Source: Halomonas llamarensis (GTDB lineage: Bacteria > Pseudomonadota > Gammaproteobacteria > Pseudomonadales > Halomonadaceae). From it: a stretch of 64,000 nucleotides of DNA. This document shows positions 45,701 to 53,886 of the stretch, one piece after another. Under the pieces are notes generated by a model. That model was given only the letters and a program-made list of their open reading frames with translations, was not told the origin of the DNA and did not search any database. Both the position numbers and the translations under genes were made by a program. The stretch covers positions 248,001 through 312,000 of the forward strand of contig NZ_JAMJPJ010000001.1 of NCBI RefSeq assembly GCF_023555005.1, written 5' to 3'. How positions within the stretch are numbered: the first letter of the stretch is position 1; every line of letters starts with the position of its first letter.

Positions 45701-45853
45701 CGGGAGGCGCTGATAGATTGAGTTGTCGGTGGAAAGCACCGTGCGATTGGCATAATCCGGGGCGATTTCGCCCTCAAAGCCGCAGGCCGCCAGCGCGTCT
45801 AGGAACTCAGCATAATGACTTGCCAGCGGCACCTCACCCAGCGTTGCGATCAT
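42725..45853 (-). CDS. ydiJ: D-2-hydroxyglutarate dehydrogenase, FAD/4Fe-4S type (YdiJ-like)
   Basis: 1042 residues. N-terminal FAD_binding_4 domain with PRGGGTGTNGQSL and GMISTDASGQGSCEYGKTRD. An FAD-linked oxidase C domain follows (GHVDAGVLHVRPAIDMKDP). Then a ferredoxin-like part with CLACKSCAGQCPIKVNVP and a C-terminal CCG-type domain (ATGCCGMSGTYGHE). YdiJ proteins oxidise D-2-hydroxyglutarate to 2-oxoglutarate and pass electrons to quinone or another carrier. HglS makes exactly this substrate, and the genes overlap by 4 nt on both sides (hglS downstream, aminotransferase upstream), so the role is well supported. Confidence 0.92.
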   Translation of the reverse strand: MIATLGEVPLASHYAEFLDALAACGFEGEIAPDYANRTVLSTDNSIYQRLPQAAVYPKHGEDLERLTRLAAQTTHRGIVLTPRGGGTGTNGQSLTDGIVVDVSRHMHQILEIDVESRRVRVQAGAIKDQLNAALKPHGLFFAPELSTSNRATLGGMISTDASGQGSCEYGKTRDHVLELDTILIGGQRLHSRALTQDEEQTERQQAGILGRVHTTAAEIIDQQRELIAAKFPSLNRCLTGYDLAHLRDGDGQLNLNSLLCGSEGSLGFLNEAVLNVLPIPKHSTLVNVRYTSFMDALRDAKTLKAASARPTSIETVDDTVLQLAMEDFVWDSVAEFFPATRTAPIRGINLIEFNDDDESALAARVEAFTNHLSQYTSVERLGYTLAEGRGQIQKVYAMRKRSVGLLGNVQGEKRPIPCVEDTAVPPEHLADFIAEFRAALDARGLSYGMFGHVDAGVLHVRPAIDMKDPEQEKLIRAVSDEVAALTQKYDGLLWGEHGKGVRSEYAPRFFGEIYPSLQRVKAAFDPFNQLNPGKIATPSESDKLIAKDSAPDLLTIDGVPMRGQLDRTIDERAWQAYDAAVYCNGNGACYNYDLDDPMCPSWKATRDRRHSPKGRASLIREWLRLQSQAGIDVVEESRKKKAEGGWGFIKSFPQRVANTLSRKQHHDYSHQVYDAMAGCLACKSCAGQCPIKVNVPQFRSQFLEVYHGRYLRPLRDYVIGGTEFMLPTLAKAAPLYNAVIGQRWVEQLMRRTLGMSNSPTLSQASVKKQLNAWGIAEATPLSLALLTEQQRANSVIIVQDAFTTHFEAKLVMDVVELLSRLNLRVFVMPFSANGKPLQVQGFLGAFERTAAKQAERLGTLARFDIPMVGIDPAMTLTYRQEYVKALGNKAVPDVLMLQEWLVTRLNTLATRPLKLTDPGFKLLSHCTEKTNAPGSPKAWQQVFAAFGLELELMATGCCGMSGTYGHETRNAATSKTIYAQSWQPQVEAEENAGKLLATGYSCRSQVKRYSAQTLEHPLQALLAQLTSVSHRYPNNRQERAIK

Positions 45854-47103
45854 GCCTTGAGCGTCTCCAGCGCCTGCTCGATGAGCCCCAGGCCTTCTGC
45901 CATGATCTCTGGTTCGGTGGTCAAAGGCGGCAATAAGCGCAGGACATTACGTTTACGGCCACTGGGCATTAATAAAACCCCGGCATCACGACCGGCTGCC
46001 AACAGGTTGGCCAGGTGCTCTGCCCCCGTCGCGTTTTCAGTGTCTTCAAAGACAATGCCGCGCATGGCGCCAATGCCTGTCATCGCCCCCATCATGGGGA
46101 AGCGCTCGCTTGCTTTCCAGCGCTGATAAGCACTGATAATCGCCGCTTCTTGTGCATCTGACCATGCACTTAGCGCCTCTTCCTGCATGACATCCATCAC
46201 GGCCAGTGCAGCCGCGCAGGCCACTGCATTACCCGAGTAAGTACCGCCCAAGGCACCTTTGGGCAACGCATCCATTAATTCGCGTCGGCCTACCACTGCG
46301 GCCAGCGGCAGGCCTGCAGCCATACTCTTCCCCATTAGCAAGAGATCCGGCTCGATGCCCAAATGGGTAAAGCCAAACCGCTGGCCAGTTCGCCCAAAAC
46401 CAGACTGAATTTCGTCACAAATCAATAAGATGTTGTGTTTATCGCAAACGTCTCGCAGTGCTTTGGCAAACTGCGGGCAGAGTAAACGAAAACCACCTTC
46501 GCCCTGAATGGGCTCAACGATAATGCTGGCGACTTCATCTGCGGGTATTTCAACGTCAAACAGCCTCTCCAGCGCAGCCAGCGCCTGCTCGGCTGTCACA
46601 CCGCTGTCCCGGCCAGGAAAAGGCAGGTGATAAACCGGCCCCGGCAAGGCGCCTAATCCCGATTTGTAAGGTTTAACTTTGCCATTTAGGTTTAACGCTG
46701 CCAGCGTCCGGCCATGAAAAGCATCATCAAACGCAATAACCGCTTGCCGCCCCGTCACGCCGCGGGCAACTTTAAGCGCATTTTCGGAGGCCTCTGCGCC
46801 ACTGTTCGTCAACATGCACGACAACGGATACGAGACCGGCACGAACTGATTCAGCGCTTCCGTTACCGCTAGATAGCCTCGATGCGGCAGCGCATTAAAA
46901 GCAGAGTGCATCAAGGTCTCGACTTGGGCTTTAACGGCTTCAACAACCGCTGGATGGCTATGGCCAAGATTCAGCACGCCAATGCCACCGATAAAATCGA
47001 TATAACGCTGGTCGGCTTCATCCCAAACTTCAGCATTACGCCCACGCGCAATACAAATCGGGTGTATGACACCCAGCGCGGCACTTACACGTGGAAGATC
47101 CAT
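45850..47103 (-). CDS. class III aminotransferase, probable 2-aminoadipate transaminase
   Basis: 417 residues of the GabT/ArgD type. PLP-binding blocks: TNSGAEASENALKVAR, DDAFHGRT, CDEIQSGFGRTG and the lysine in LMGKSMAAGLPLA. In Pseudomonas putida a class III enzyme of this kind turns 2-aminoadipate into 2-oxoadipate, and the next two genes here use 2-oxoadipate and its product. I take ATG 47103 because AGGAGA lies 10 nt before it; an in-frame ATG 47124 has no ribosome site. It could instead act on 4-aminobutyrate or 5-aminovalerate, but the operon favours aminoadipate. Confidence 0.85.
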   Translation of the reverse strand: MDLPRVSAALGVIHPICIARGRNAEVWDEADQRYIDFIGGIGVLNLGHSHPAVVEAVKAQVETLMHSAFNALPHRGYLAVTEALNQFVPVSYPLSCMLTNSGAEASENALKVARGVTGRQAVIAFDDAFHGRTLAALNLNGKVKPYKSGLGALPGPVYHLPFPGRDSGVTAEQALAALERLFDVEIPADEVASIIVEPIQGEGGFRLLCPQFAKALRDVCDKHNILLICDEIQSGFGRTGQRFGFTHLGIEPDLLLMGKSMAAGLPLAAVVGRRELMDALPKGALGGTYSGNAVACAAALAVMDVMQEEALSAWSDAQEAAIISAYQRWKASERFPMMGAMTGIGAMRGIVFEDTENATGAEHLANLLAAGRDAGVLLMPSGRKRNVLRLLPPLTTEPEIMAEGLGLIEQALETLKA

Positions 47104-47312
47104 TGCCGTGACGTCTCCTGTCATTTCGTGTGAATGGCAGTATCAAAGCAAATTCACGCAATGGTTCACAAACGAAAAAAAACGCTCAATACATTCCAAA
47201 ATGGAATGTTAATAGAAATAATAGCCGGTATATAAAGTAAAAAAAGCGCAATACTGCAAAAAAGGAATGGTTTTTTTAAATTAACGCACCCCAGAAGTAA
47301 ACGATAAGAGCG

Positions 47313-48134
47313 CTACAACCCTTCCAGCAGGCGCAGAATCATCTGCGGCTGCTGATTGGCCTGGGCCAAAATCGCGATGCCTACCTGATGCAGAATTTGG
47401 GCACGAATAAGGTTGGAGACTTCCTGGGCGTAATCGGCATCCTGAATGCGCGACCGAGCAGCGGAGGTGTTGATAATGTTGGTATTGAGCCCATTGATCA
47501 CGCTTTCAAAGCGATTTTGCACGGCGCCCATATAGCTGCGTTGACGATCTACGCGCTTAATGGCGTCATCCATGACGGTTAATGGGTTTTCTGTCGCGCT
47601 GCCATCATCGAGTACACTAAACCCCTCCAGGCCTAGCGCCTGCAAATTCATACCGTCAAAACGCACCGCGATGCTATCGCCATCGTTAGCACCGACCTGG
47701 ATATTTAACGACTTTGACACGTTAATCAGCTCAATGCCGTTGAAGTTACTCCCGCCGACGATACGGTCGATCTCTGCTAAGCGTTGGTCAATTTCGTCTT
47801 GAATAGAGACAAGATCCGTTGATGAGTTGGTGCCGTTAGCCGCTTGGACACTCAGCTCACGAATGCGCTGCAGGTTGTCGTTAATCTGATCAAGCGAGCT
47901 TTCCGCCGTTTGCACCATGGAGATGCCATCATTGGTGTTGCGGATCGCCTGGTTCATACCGCTGATTTGGGCTGTCATACGGTTGGCAATTGCCTGGCCA
48001 GCGGGGTCATCCTTGGCGCTATTGATGCGTAACCCGGAAGAGAGGCGCTGCATTGCGGTCTGCATGGCCTGCTGACTGCCGCGCAGATTATTCTGCACGA
48101 TAAGCGACATCACATTGGTATTTAGGCTGATCAA
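47313..48134 (-). CDS. flagellin, short form
   Basis: 273 residues, essentially only the conserved D0/D1 rod: N-terminal NTNVMSLIVQNNLRGSQQAM and C-terminal NTSAARSRIQDADYAQEVSN, with a reduced middle. The start is TTG at 48134, supported by TGGAGG 6 nt upstream and by the expected N-terminus (ISLNTNVMS). A sigma-28 promoter lies upstream. It is far from the large flagellin at the left edge, about 46 kb apart, and may be a minor or alternative filament subunit. Its last 47 bp recur at 35069-35115. Confidence 0.93.
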   Translation of the reverse strand: MISLNTNVMSLIVQNNLRGSQQAMQTAMQRLSSGLRINSAKDDPAGQAIANRMTAQISGMNQAIRNTNDGISMVQTAESSLDQINDNLQRIRELSVQAANGTNSSTDLVSIQDEIDQRLAEIDRIVGGSNFNGIELINVSKSLNIQVGANDGDSIAVRFDGMNLQALGLEGFSVLDDGSATENPLTVMDDAIKRVDRQRSYMGAVQNRFESVINGLNTNIINTSAARSRIQDADYAQEVSNLIRAQILHQVGIAILAQANQQPQMILRLLEGL

Positions 48135-48187
48135 CGCACGCCTCCAGAGGAAGTTAGCCCACTCAAAATCCAGCGGCTGTAACGCTA

Positions 48188-48214
48188 TTATCGGCTCTTA
48201 GGTAAAAATCATGA
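48188..48214 (-). promoter_or_regulatory. sigma-28 promoter of the short flagellin
   Basis: A perfect GCCGATAA (48195-48188) is preceded at 15 nt by TCAT, a poor match to TAAA. It is 54 nt before the TTG start and overlaps the left end of the AAA-ATPase relic. Confidence 0.6.
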
Positions 48215-48476
48215 GTGCTTTCTTGGCTCAAGGGAGGGCGGTGTTGAGAAAAATGCTCTCTACCGATATTGCGGGTGAATTCGAACACCTGATTCGTCAA
48301 GCTTGCGCTCAGACGGGTCAGCGACCTGTCGTGCTCATCGACGAGTACGACAAGCCTATACACTGATAACATCCTTCAGTCTGACCGGGCTCGCGAACTG
48401 CGTGAGGGGCTGAACAACCTGCGCAACATGACGCTATCCGAGTTCAACGTCGTGGAGCAACTTTCCGCTAATATGG
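48211..48476 (+). pseudogene. remnant of an AAA-ATPase-like/DUF1703 gene
   Basis: The plus strand reads GEFEHLIRQACAQTGQRPVV then LIDEYDKPI, the Walker B region of the AAA-ATPase-like (PF09820) family. A one-base frameshift at 48360-48363 follows. The other frame continues DNILQSDRARELREGL and then jumps to NNLRNMTLSEF, which in intact members lies some 45 residues later (GLNNLxDITL). So there is one frameshift and at least one internal deletion, and both ends of the gene (normally about 550 residues) are missing. It runs into the 3' end of the SNF2 gene on the other strand. Confidence 0.7.
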
Positions 48477-48479
48477 CAG

Positions 48480-51400
48480 CTACGTCACTGGCGCGAACAG
48501 CAGCGCCAGGTCTTCTTCGTCAAACAGTGGGCCGTCGCTCTGGCGTTCTGCGCCGCCCTCCAGGATAGAAGCGGCCAGATCTGCCTTGCGCGCCTGCAAG
48601 TCGTTAATACGCTCTTCCACAGTGCCGGCACACATCAGTTTGTAGACAAACACCGGGTTTTGTTGGCCCATGCGGTGGGCACGGCCTGTTGCCTGCGCCT
48701 CCACCGCGGGGTTCCACCAAGGATCATAATGAATCACGGTGTCGGCAGCGGTGAGGTTAAGCCCAGTGCCGCCGGCCTTGAGGCTGATCAGAAAGACCGG
48801 AATCTCCCCCTGCTGAAACAGCGCCACGCGCTGTGTCCGGGTCTTGCCGGGCGTGTCGCCCGTCAGTGTGGTGTAGGGAATGCCGTCTTTTTCCAGCGTC
48901 TGGCCGATCAACTCCAGCATCTCGGTAAACTGCGAGAACACCAAAATGCGCCGCCCTTCTTCGATTAACGGCGGTAATAGCTCTCGCAGCTGCTCAAGCT
49001 TGGCCGAGCGTTTTACTTTTCTGGCACTGTCGAGTTTGACCAGCCGTGGGTCACAGCAGACCTGGCGCAGCTTAAGCAGCGCATCGAGCATGACGATGCC
49101 GGAGCTTGCCAGACCGCGCTCAGCTACGGCTTGTTGTACCCGCTGGTGCTGAGCCAGGCGCAGGCTCTCATAGAGCTCGCGCTGAGCGCCGGTCAGGGTA
49201 ACCTCGCGACGAGTCTCGGTCATCGCCGGCAATTCAGCGAGCACCTGCTGTTTGGTACGTCGCAGCATCAGCGGTGCCAAGCGTCGAGATAGCTGCTCGC
49301 GGAGCGCACTATCGTTCTCTTTTTCGATAGGCGTGCGAAAGCGCTGGCCGAACCACTGTTGGCTGCCGAGCGCTCCCGGTGCCACGGCATCTAACTGCGC
49401 CCAAAGCTCGCCCAGGTGATTCTCCAGTGGCGTACCGGTCATCGCCAGGGCTCGTTTCGCGTTAAGCTCGCGAACTGCCCGGGCGGTCTGGCTGGCCGCG
49501 TTTTTGATGGCTTGGGCTTCATCGAGTACCAACAAGCCAAATGCCGTTTCGCCTAAACGCTCAAGATCGCGAATCAAAAGCGCATAGGTGGTGACGACGA
49601 GATCGGCATCGGGCAGCGCCTCCTCGAACTGGCGTTCGCGCTTCGCTTTGCCACCCTGCAACGCCACCACGTTGAGATCCGGCGCGAAGCGCGCCGCTTC
49701 GGTGCACCAGTTACCCACCAAGCTAGTGGGTGCGATCACCAGGGTCGGCCCTTTGAGAGCTCCGCGGGCACGCTCATCGAGCACATGGGCCAGTATTTGC
49801 ACGGTCTTGCCGAGCCCCATGTCATCGGCCAGGATACCGCCGGTGCCAAGTTCGGAGAGAAAGCGCAGCCAGGCCACGCCATGCGCTTGATAGTCGCGCA
49901 ACTCACCACTAAAACCGACGGGATTGGGTAAGCTTGTCGGCAGTTCGCGTAAGCGTTGGGCTAGGTCGGTCACCTCATCACGACCGGCCCAGCGTTCATG
50001 CTCGGCCAATGGCGCCACTTTCTCGGCGGCCGTTAATGGCAATCTCACTGCCGATTCAGGGTCGCTCTCATCACCCAGCCAATCCAAGATCGGTGCCATC
50101 AACGCCCGCAGCCGGGACAAGGGCAGTATCAAGTGGCGATGTTCCCCCACTCCTAACGTCCAGCTCGCGTCGCTGGCTTCATTGTCGGTGGGTTCCAGCG
50201 GGAAATCCGCGCGTTTAAGCAGTTGTCGCAAAATGGGCAGAAGGTTGAGCCGCTCGCCTTCTACCTCGATATCCAATGCCAGATCGAACCAGCCGTTGCC
50301 AGCCGGTTCCAGCTCGCCATACCATGTTTCGGGTTCGAGATAGATGGGCGCCTCAGGAAAGTCATCACTGAATTCGATCAAACAGCCCGACTGGCGCAAG
50401 GTGTCGATCATTTCCCACCATCCATCAGGGCCGGCAAGGTGCGTGGCCCACTCGGTGGCACCTGAAGGCGGCGTGCCCTCAAGGGGCAGCAGCAATGTCC
50501 AGGGTGGCAGATCCAGATGCGCGGGTACGGTGTCCTTTTGGCTCAAATGCTCCAGGGTCACCATGCCCGAGGGCAGGTTACGCACCAGAGACCGTTCTGC
50601 CTGGACATCGCGCTGAATCGTCAACCGCTGGCCCTCTCGGTATCCTTTAGCGCTGCTGCCCTCTTCGGGCGGCACTTCAATGCCGTCGTAGTCAAAGCTC
50701 ACCACGGCGGCACCCACTTGGACCCAACGCGGCAGGGGCGCGCCGTGGCGAAACCCAAGCTGGCCTTCCGCCACGCACATCGTCACCTTCAGCCGGGGAG
50801 TGACGTCTTTGAGCGTTTGCTCCGCTACCCGCGTAGGGGCTGGCAGTTGATCAGCAAGCGTTTCCGTCTGACGAAGCCGCTCGCCCAGCCATTCACTTAT
50901 TTCAGGGGGCAGCGGCGGTGACCGCTGCAGCTTGCTCAGTAGCTCAGGCGCGCCGTCCATCCGACCAAACAACCCTCGCTCGGGGTCGAGATAACAAAGG
51001 CCCCGTCCGACCCTGGCGATCACCGCCTCAGATGAGAGGAAGCCCTCTGGCAACGTGGTCGGTTGTAGCCGCTGTATCCCCTGGCTATCCGCCTGCCAAC
51101 GGGAGGCCAGCTGGCAGGTAGACCCGACTTCAAGCCTGGCGCTCATCTGCTTGCGATAAAACAGCAAAGGGGGCGTTTCACTCTCCAGTAGCGCCCACAA
51201 GGCTCGGGCCTGAAACGCGTGGGACACTAGCACCCAGCTGTTTTGCGTGCTTGACCAACTCATCACATGCTCGCCATGCATTAGCTGATCAATGGCCTCC
51301 TCCTGCTCGGGCAGCCAGCCCGCCTCGGGGGCTGGCAATAGCGCGCCCGACGCGCTTACCTCAATACTGCGAGGTGAGACCCAGCCGTTGCCGCGGGACT

Positions 51401-51992
51401 TCTGCTTGGAGGGACGCAGCCACACAGGTAGCACCGAGAGAACAGGCGTCTGGCCAGCCCGATCGCGACTGTCCATGAACAGCGCAAGCCGATACGTCGC
51501 CTCGACGCGATTTCCATCATTTGCAGGTACCGAAGGCTGCGCCAGTTCTTTGATCCATTTCTCCCAACGCTGCTTGAGAGTTTCCTGCTCGCCCGGCTTT
51601 CCCGAGGCGGGGTGTAATGGCTGACTCGCTGCGAAAACCTCAGGCCCATTGCCCATCTGGTTCAGGAAGGTCTGGATCAACGCGACAGCATGCTTACACC
51701 CTACGCCCACCGGACAGCTACAGTCGGTGATAAATTCATCATCGAGACTAATAATGTTGATGGTGATATGAGTCTTATAGGGCCGCTTCTCGCTGCCCTC
51801 CACCGCTCCTGACAGAATCAGCCACTCTTCATCACGCTCCAGGGTGACCCCATCCAGCACGCGTCCCTGGCTGGCATAACGCTTGCCGCGCTGCAGCGAA
51901 TTGGGATCGAAGAAACCCTGCCAATCATACTGGTGGAGGGCAATAAACAGCGCCATGGCATCGTTCGCGTGGGTGTGATCAGACACAGGCAC
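48480..51992 (-). CDS. SWIM zinc-finger SNF2-family helicase
   Basis: 1170 residues. N-terminal SWIM zinc finger (CSCPVGVGCKHAVALI, about residues 90-105), then a long middle region of about 550 residues. The SNF2 ATPase core has ILADDMGLGKTVQILAH (Walker A), VLDEAQAIKN (DEAQ box) and MTGTPLENHLGELW. The helicase C domain has LVFSQFTEMLELIGQ-like sequence and GRAHRMGQ. Bacterial SNF2 proteins of this type remodel protein-DNA or RNA polymerase complexes; the exact role is unknown. The start (GTG 51992) is uncertain because no good ribosome site is seen; MALFIAL, 12 codons on, is an alternative. Confidence 0.9.
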   Translation of the reverse strand: MPVSDHTHANDAMALFIALHQYDWQGFFDPNSLQRGKRYASQGRVLDGVTLERDEEWLILSGAVEGSEKRPYKTHITINIISLDDEFITDCSCPVGVGCKHAVALIQTFLNQMGNGPEVFAASQPLHPASGKPGEQETLKQRWEKWIKELAQPSVPANDGNRVEATYRLALFMDSRDRAGQTPVLSVLPVWLRPSKQKSRGNGWVSPRSIEVSASGALLPAPEAGWLPEQEEAIDQLMHGEHVMSWSSTQNSWVLVSHAFQARALWALLESETPPLLFYRKQMSARLEVGSTCQLASRWQADSQGIQRLQPTTLPEGFLSSEAVIARVGRGLCYLDPERGLFGRMDGAPELLSKLQRSPPLPPEISEWLGERLRQTETLADQLPAPTRVAEQTLKDVTPRLKVTMCVAEGQLGFRHGAPLPRWVQVGAAVVSFDYDGIEVPPEEGSSAKGYREGQRLTIQRDVQAERSLVRNLPSGMVTLEHLSQKDTVPAHLDLPPWTLLLPLEGTPPSGATEWATHLAGPDGWWEMIDTLRQSGCLIEFSDDFPEAPIYLEPETWYGELEPAGNGWFDLALDIEVEGERLNLLPILRQLLKRADFPLEPTDNEASDASWTLGVGEHRHLILPLSRLRALMAPILDWLGDESDPESAVRLPLTAAEKVAPLAEHERWAGRDEVTDLAQRLRELPTSLPNPVGFSGELRDYQAHGVAWLRFLSELGTGGILADDMGLGKTVQILAHVLDERARGALKGPTLVIAPTSLVGNWCTEAARFAPDLNVVALQGGKAKRERQFEEALPDADLVVTTYALLIRDLERLGETAFGLLVLDEAQAIKNAASQTARAVRELNAKRALAMTGTPLENHLGELWAQLDAVAPGALGSQQWFGQRFRTPIEKENDSALREQLSRRLAPLMLRRTKQQVLAELPAMTETRREVTLTGAQRELYESLRLAQHQRVQQAVAERGLASSGIVMLDALLKLRQVCCDPRLVKLDSARKVKRSAKLEQLRELLPPLIEEGRRILVFSQFTEMLELIGQTLEKDGIPYTTLTGDTPGKTRTQRVALFQQGEIPVFLISLKAGGTGLNLTAADTVIHYDPWWNPAVEAQATGRAHRMGQQNPVFVYKLMCAGTVEERINDLQARKADLAASILEGGAERQSDGPLFDEEDLALLFAPVT

Positions 51993-52083
51993 CTCATGGT
52001 GATAGCAAACAAAAGCGCTATTGGATAGAAGTCATCTCGTTTTGGCAACCATGGCAAGCCGTAAGAACCTGTGAGCCCTAGCA

Positions 52084-52533
52084 TTAACGGCCGTCGCTTA
52101 GCGTGCGCCCGCTTTCGGCGAGAAGCGCATCGACCGGTTCGCGCACGTAGGTGTGCTGGTAATAGCCATCGTCGACCACCTCGCCGTCCCAGGCGACGAT
52201 ATCCAAATCCATCGTCCGTGGGCCGGATTTAATCGGCCCGCGCTCGCGGCCTAGCCGGTCCTCCACGCGTTTAAGATACGCCTTGAAGTCCGCCCGGGTG
52301 ACCGATATGGCCACTAGCACGGCGCTATTGAGAAAATCCGGCTGCGCCTGATACCCCACCGGCGTCGTGAGAATGGGGGTGGTGTGAGCGATCAACTCGC
52401 ACTCGTTGTTAAGAATCTCAATCACCTGCGCGTAATGATGTTCGGGGGCGATGTTCGAGCCCACCGAAATCACGCACTCGTGCCGCGGCGGCGTAGCCAT
52501 TACGGTGGGAGACGTCGCTGAAGCGTGAGGCAT
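52084..52533 (-). CDS. folK: HPPK-type pyrophosphokinase (FolK family)
   Basis: 149 residues. 6-hydroxymethyl-7,8-dihydropterin pyrophosphokinase transfers pyrophosphate from ATP in folate synthesis. Motifs: SVGSNIAPEHHYAQVIEIL, TPVGYQAQPDFLNSAV, RVEDRLGRERGPIKSGPRTM and DLDIVAWDGEVV. ATG 52533 has AAGGA 7 nt upstream. The C-terminus (HTYVREPVDALLAE) matches the PxPxxxxRxFVLxPLxE end only loosely, so it may be a second, divergent FolK. It is divergent from the pteridine reductase gene. Confidence 0.85.
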   Translation of the reverse strand: MPHASATSPTVMATPPRHECVISVGSNIAPEHHYAQVIEILNNECELIAHTTPILTTPVGYQAQPDFLNSAVLVAISVTRADFKAYLKRVEDRLGRERGPIKSGPRTMDLDIVAWDGEVVDDGYYQHTYVREPVDALLAESGRTLSDGR

Positions 52534-52718
52534 AAACACATCCTTGGCATGGCCGGGTCGTAGTGTTGGTTTATTAGCCTAGCGCCTCCTTTTTTTTGTG
52601 CAAGCCCTATCTGTGGAAGTACTGTACAACTTATTGACAACGGCCTTCCTGCCGCAGAGAGTAACGGTCATTAAGATAAAACCACCGTGATAAAGCCATT
52701 TGCCATGAGGACACCGAC

Positions 52719-53477
52719 ATGAGCGCAAACGCTGCACTAGTGACAGGGGGCGCAACACGCCTGGGCCGCCACTTTGCCGAAGCACTGGCGGACGCCGGTT
52801 ACGATATCGCCCTGCACGTCAACAGCTCGCGCCATGAGGCCGACGAGGTCGCTAAAGGCATTCGTGAGAAAGGCCGCGCGTGCGAGGTCTTCGCCTGCAA
52901 CTTTTTAAGCGATGCCCCGGAAGATGATCTTGGCATGCTGATCAGAAACGTCAAAACGCGCTTCACCGGCTTGAGTGTGCTGGTTAACAGCGCCTCGGCG
53001 TACGAGCCCGCAAAACTTGCCGACACGGATTTGGGCATGCTGGAAACCCAGTTTCGCGTCAATATGTTCACCCCGCTGCTGCTGACGCGCCACTTTGCCG
53101 ACGCCGTTGAAGTGGGTTGCGTGGTCAACATCATCGATAACAAAATCGCTTACCACCAGTATCCCTATGCGGCGTATCTCTTATCCAAAAAGAGCCTGGC
53201 CGAGATGACTCGCATGGCGGCATTGGAGTTTGCCCCGCGCATCCGTATCAACGGCATCGCCCCCGGCGTGGTGCTGCCTGCTTCGCAGCGCACGAGCGAC
53301 TATATTCAATGGCGCATCGAAGGCATCCCGGCCAAGCGACAAGGCGACCCGGAACACCTCGTGGCCGCGCTTCACTACGTACTGGATAACCCCTTTGTGG
53401 CGGGGCAGATTTTGTTTGTCGATGGTGGCGAATCGATCAACGTCGAGGGACGCCACTCGGAGAATTATTCGCCTTAA
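52719..53477 (+). CDS. folM: pteridine reductase-like SDR (FolM type)
   Basis: 252 residues, short-chain dehydrogenase. The cofactor motif TGGATRLGRHFA is the TGGxxRxG form of pteridine and dihydromonapterin reductases. The active site is YAAYLLSKKSLAEM (YxxxK), with NSAS in place of NNAS. FolM reduces dihydromonapterin or dihydrofolate with NADPH. Position opposite a folK gene supports a pterin role. ATG 52719 follows ATGAGGACA; a good ribosome site (GAGG) is present. Confidence 0.85.
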   Translation: MSANAALVTGGATRLGRHFAEALADAGYDIALHVNSSRHEADEVAKGIREKGRACEVFACNFLSDAPEDDLGMLIRNVKTRFTGLSVLVNSASAYEPAKLADTDLGMLETQFRVNMFTPLLLTRHFADAVEVGCVVNIIDNKIAYHQYPYAAYLLSKKSLAEMTRMAALEFAPRIRINGIAPGVVLPASQRTSDYIQWRIEGIPAKRQGDPEHLVAALHYVLDNPFVAGQILFVDGGESINVEGRHSENYSP

Positions 53478-53499
53478 CGTGCTAAAAACCACCGTAACA

Positions 53500-53809
53500 A
53501 TCGAGTAAGAAGGGGAGTCGCCTCCCCTGTCCTCTCACACCACCGGGCGTACGGTTCCGTACCACGGCGGTTCATGAAGAACGGTTAAGCCATCTTACCG
53601 TATCCAGTACCGAGATCAGCCCTCGATGGTTGAACCACTTTCTCGGCAGGGCCTGATTCATGTCGTCCAGCAGGATGTTCGCCAGTAGCGGGCTGAGTGG
53701 TCCGCCTTGGGTGTCCTGGGACAGCGCTTGCTGGATTAGGCGGTCGGTAACCGTGCAAGTACCGAGCTTTGGTGATTATGGCCATCTCACCCCGCCATGC
53801 CTGGCGCTC
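53500..53809 (-). mobile_element. group II intron remnant A (class C), internally deleted
   Basis: Minus strand. The 5' end at about 53809 reads GAGCGCCAGGCATGG, close to the group II start GTGCGCC-GGCATGG. The RT/maturase reading frame is reduced to VTDRLIQQALSQD joined to TQGGPLSPLLANILLDD joined to MNQALPRKWFNHRGL, ending NRSS and a stop at 53572. A domain V hairpin (53573-53538, GAACCGCCG to CGGTGGTG) and a domain VI-like GGGGAGGCGACTCCCC follow, and the intron ends near 53500. At least two internal deletions are evident. The 5' end directly follows the terminator at 53813-53845, typical of class C introns. Confidence 0.8.
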
Positions 53810-53812
53810 CAT

Positions 53813-53845
53813 AAAAAAAAGGGCCCCGACGACTTGTCGAGGCCC
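53813..53845 (-). terminator. terminator of the 101-aa exported protein gene
   Basis: GGGCCTCGAC-AAGTC-GTCGGGGCCC on the minus strand followed by eight T. It lies 42 nt after the gene's stop. Intron remnant A begins right after the T run. Confidence 0.85.
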
Positions 53846-53886
53846 TGAAGCTCTTAGGCCGGTTAGCACATTATAAGCGATCGCAG

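Noticed and set aside
48163-48372. 69-codon minus-strand open frame upstream of the short flagellin
   Set aside because: It is antisense to the AAA-ATPase relic and crosses the sigma-28 promoter; the plus-strand reading has the family motifs.
53585-53869. 94-codon minus-strand open frame
   Set aside because: It is a shifted frame across intron remnant A and a terminator; the real RT fragments are in the other frame.
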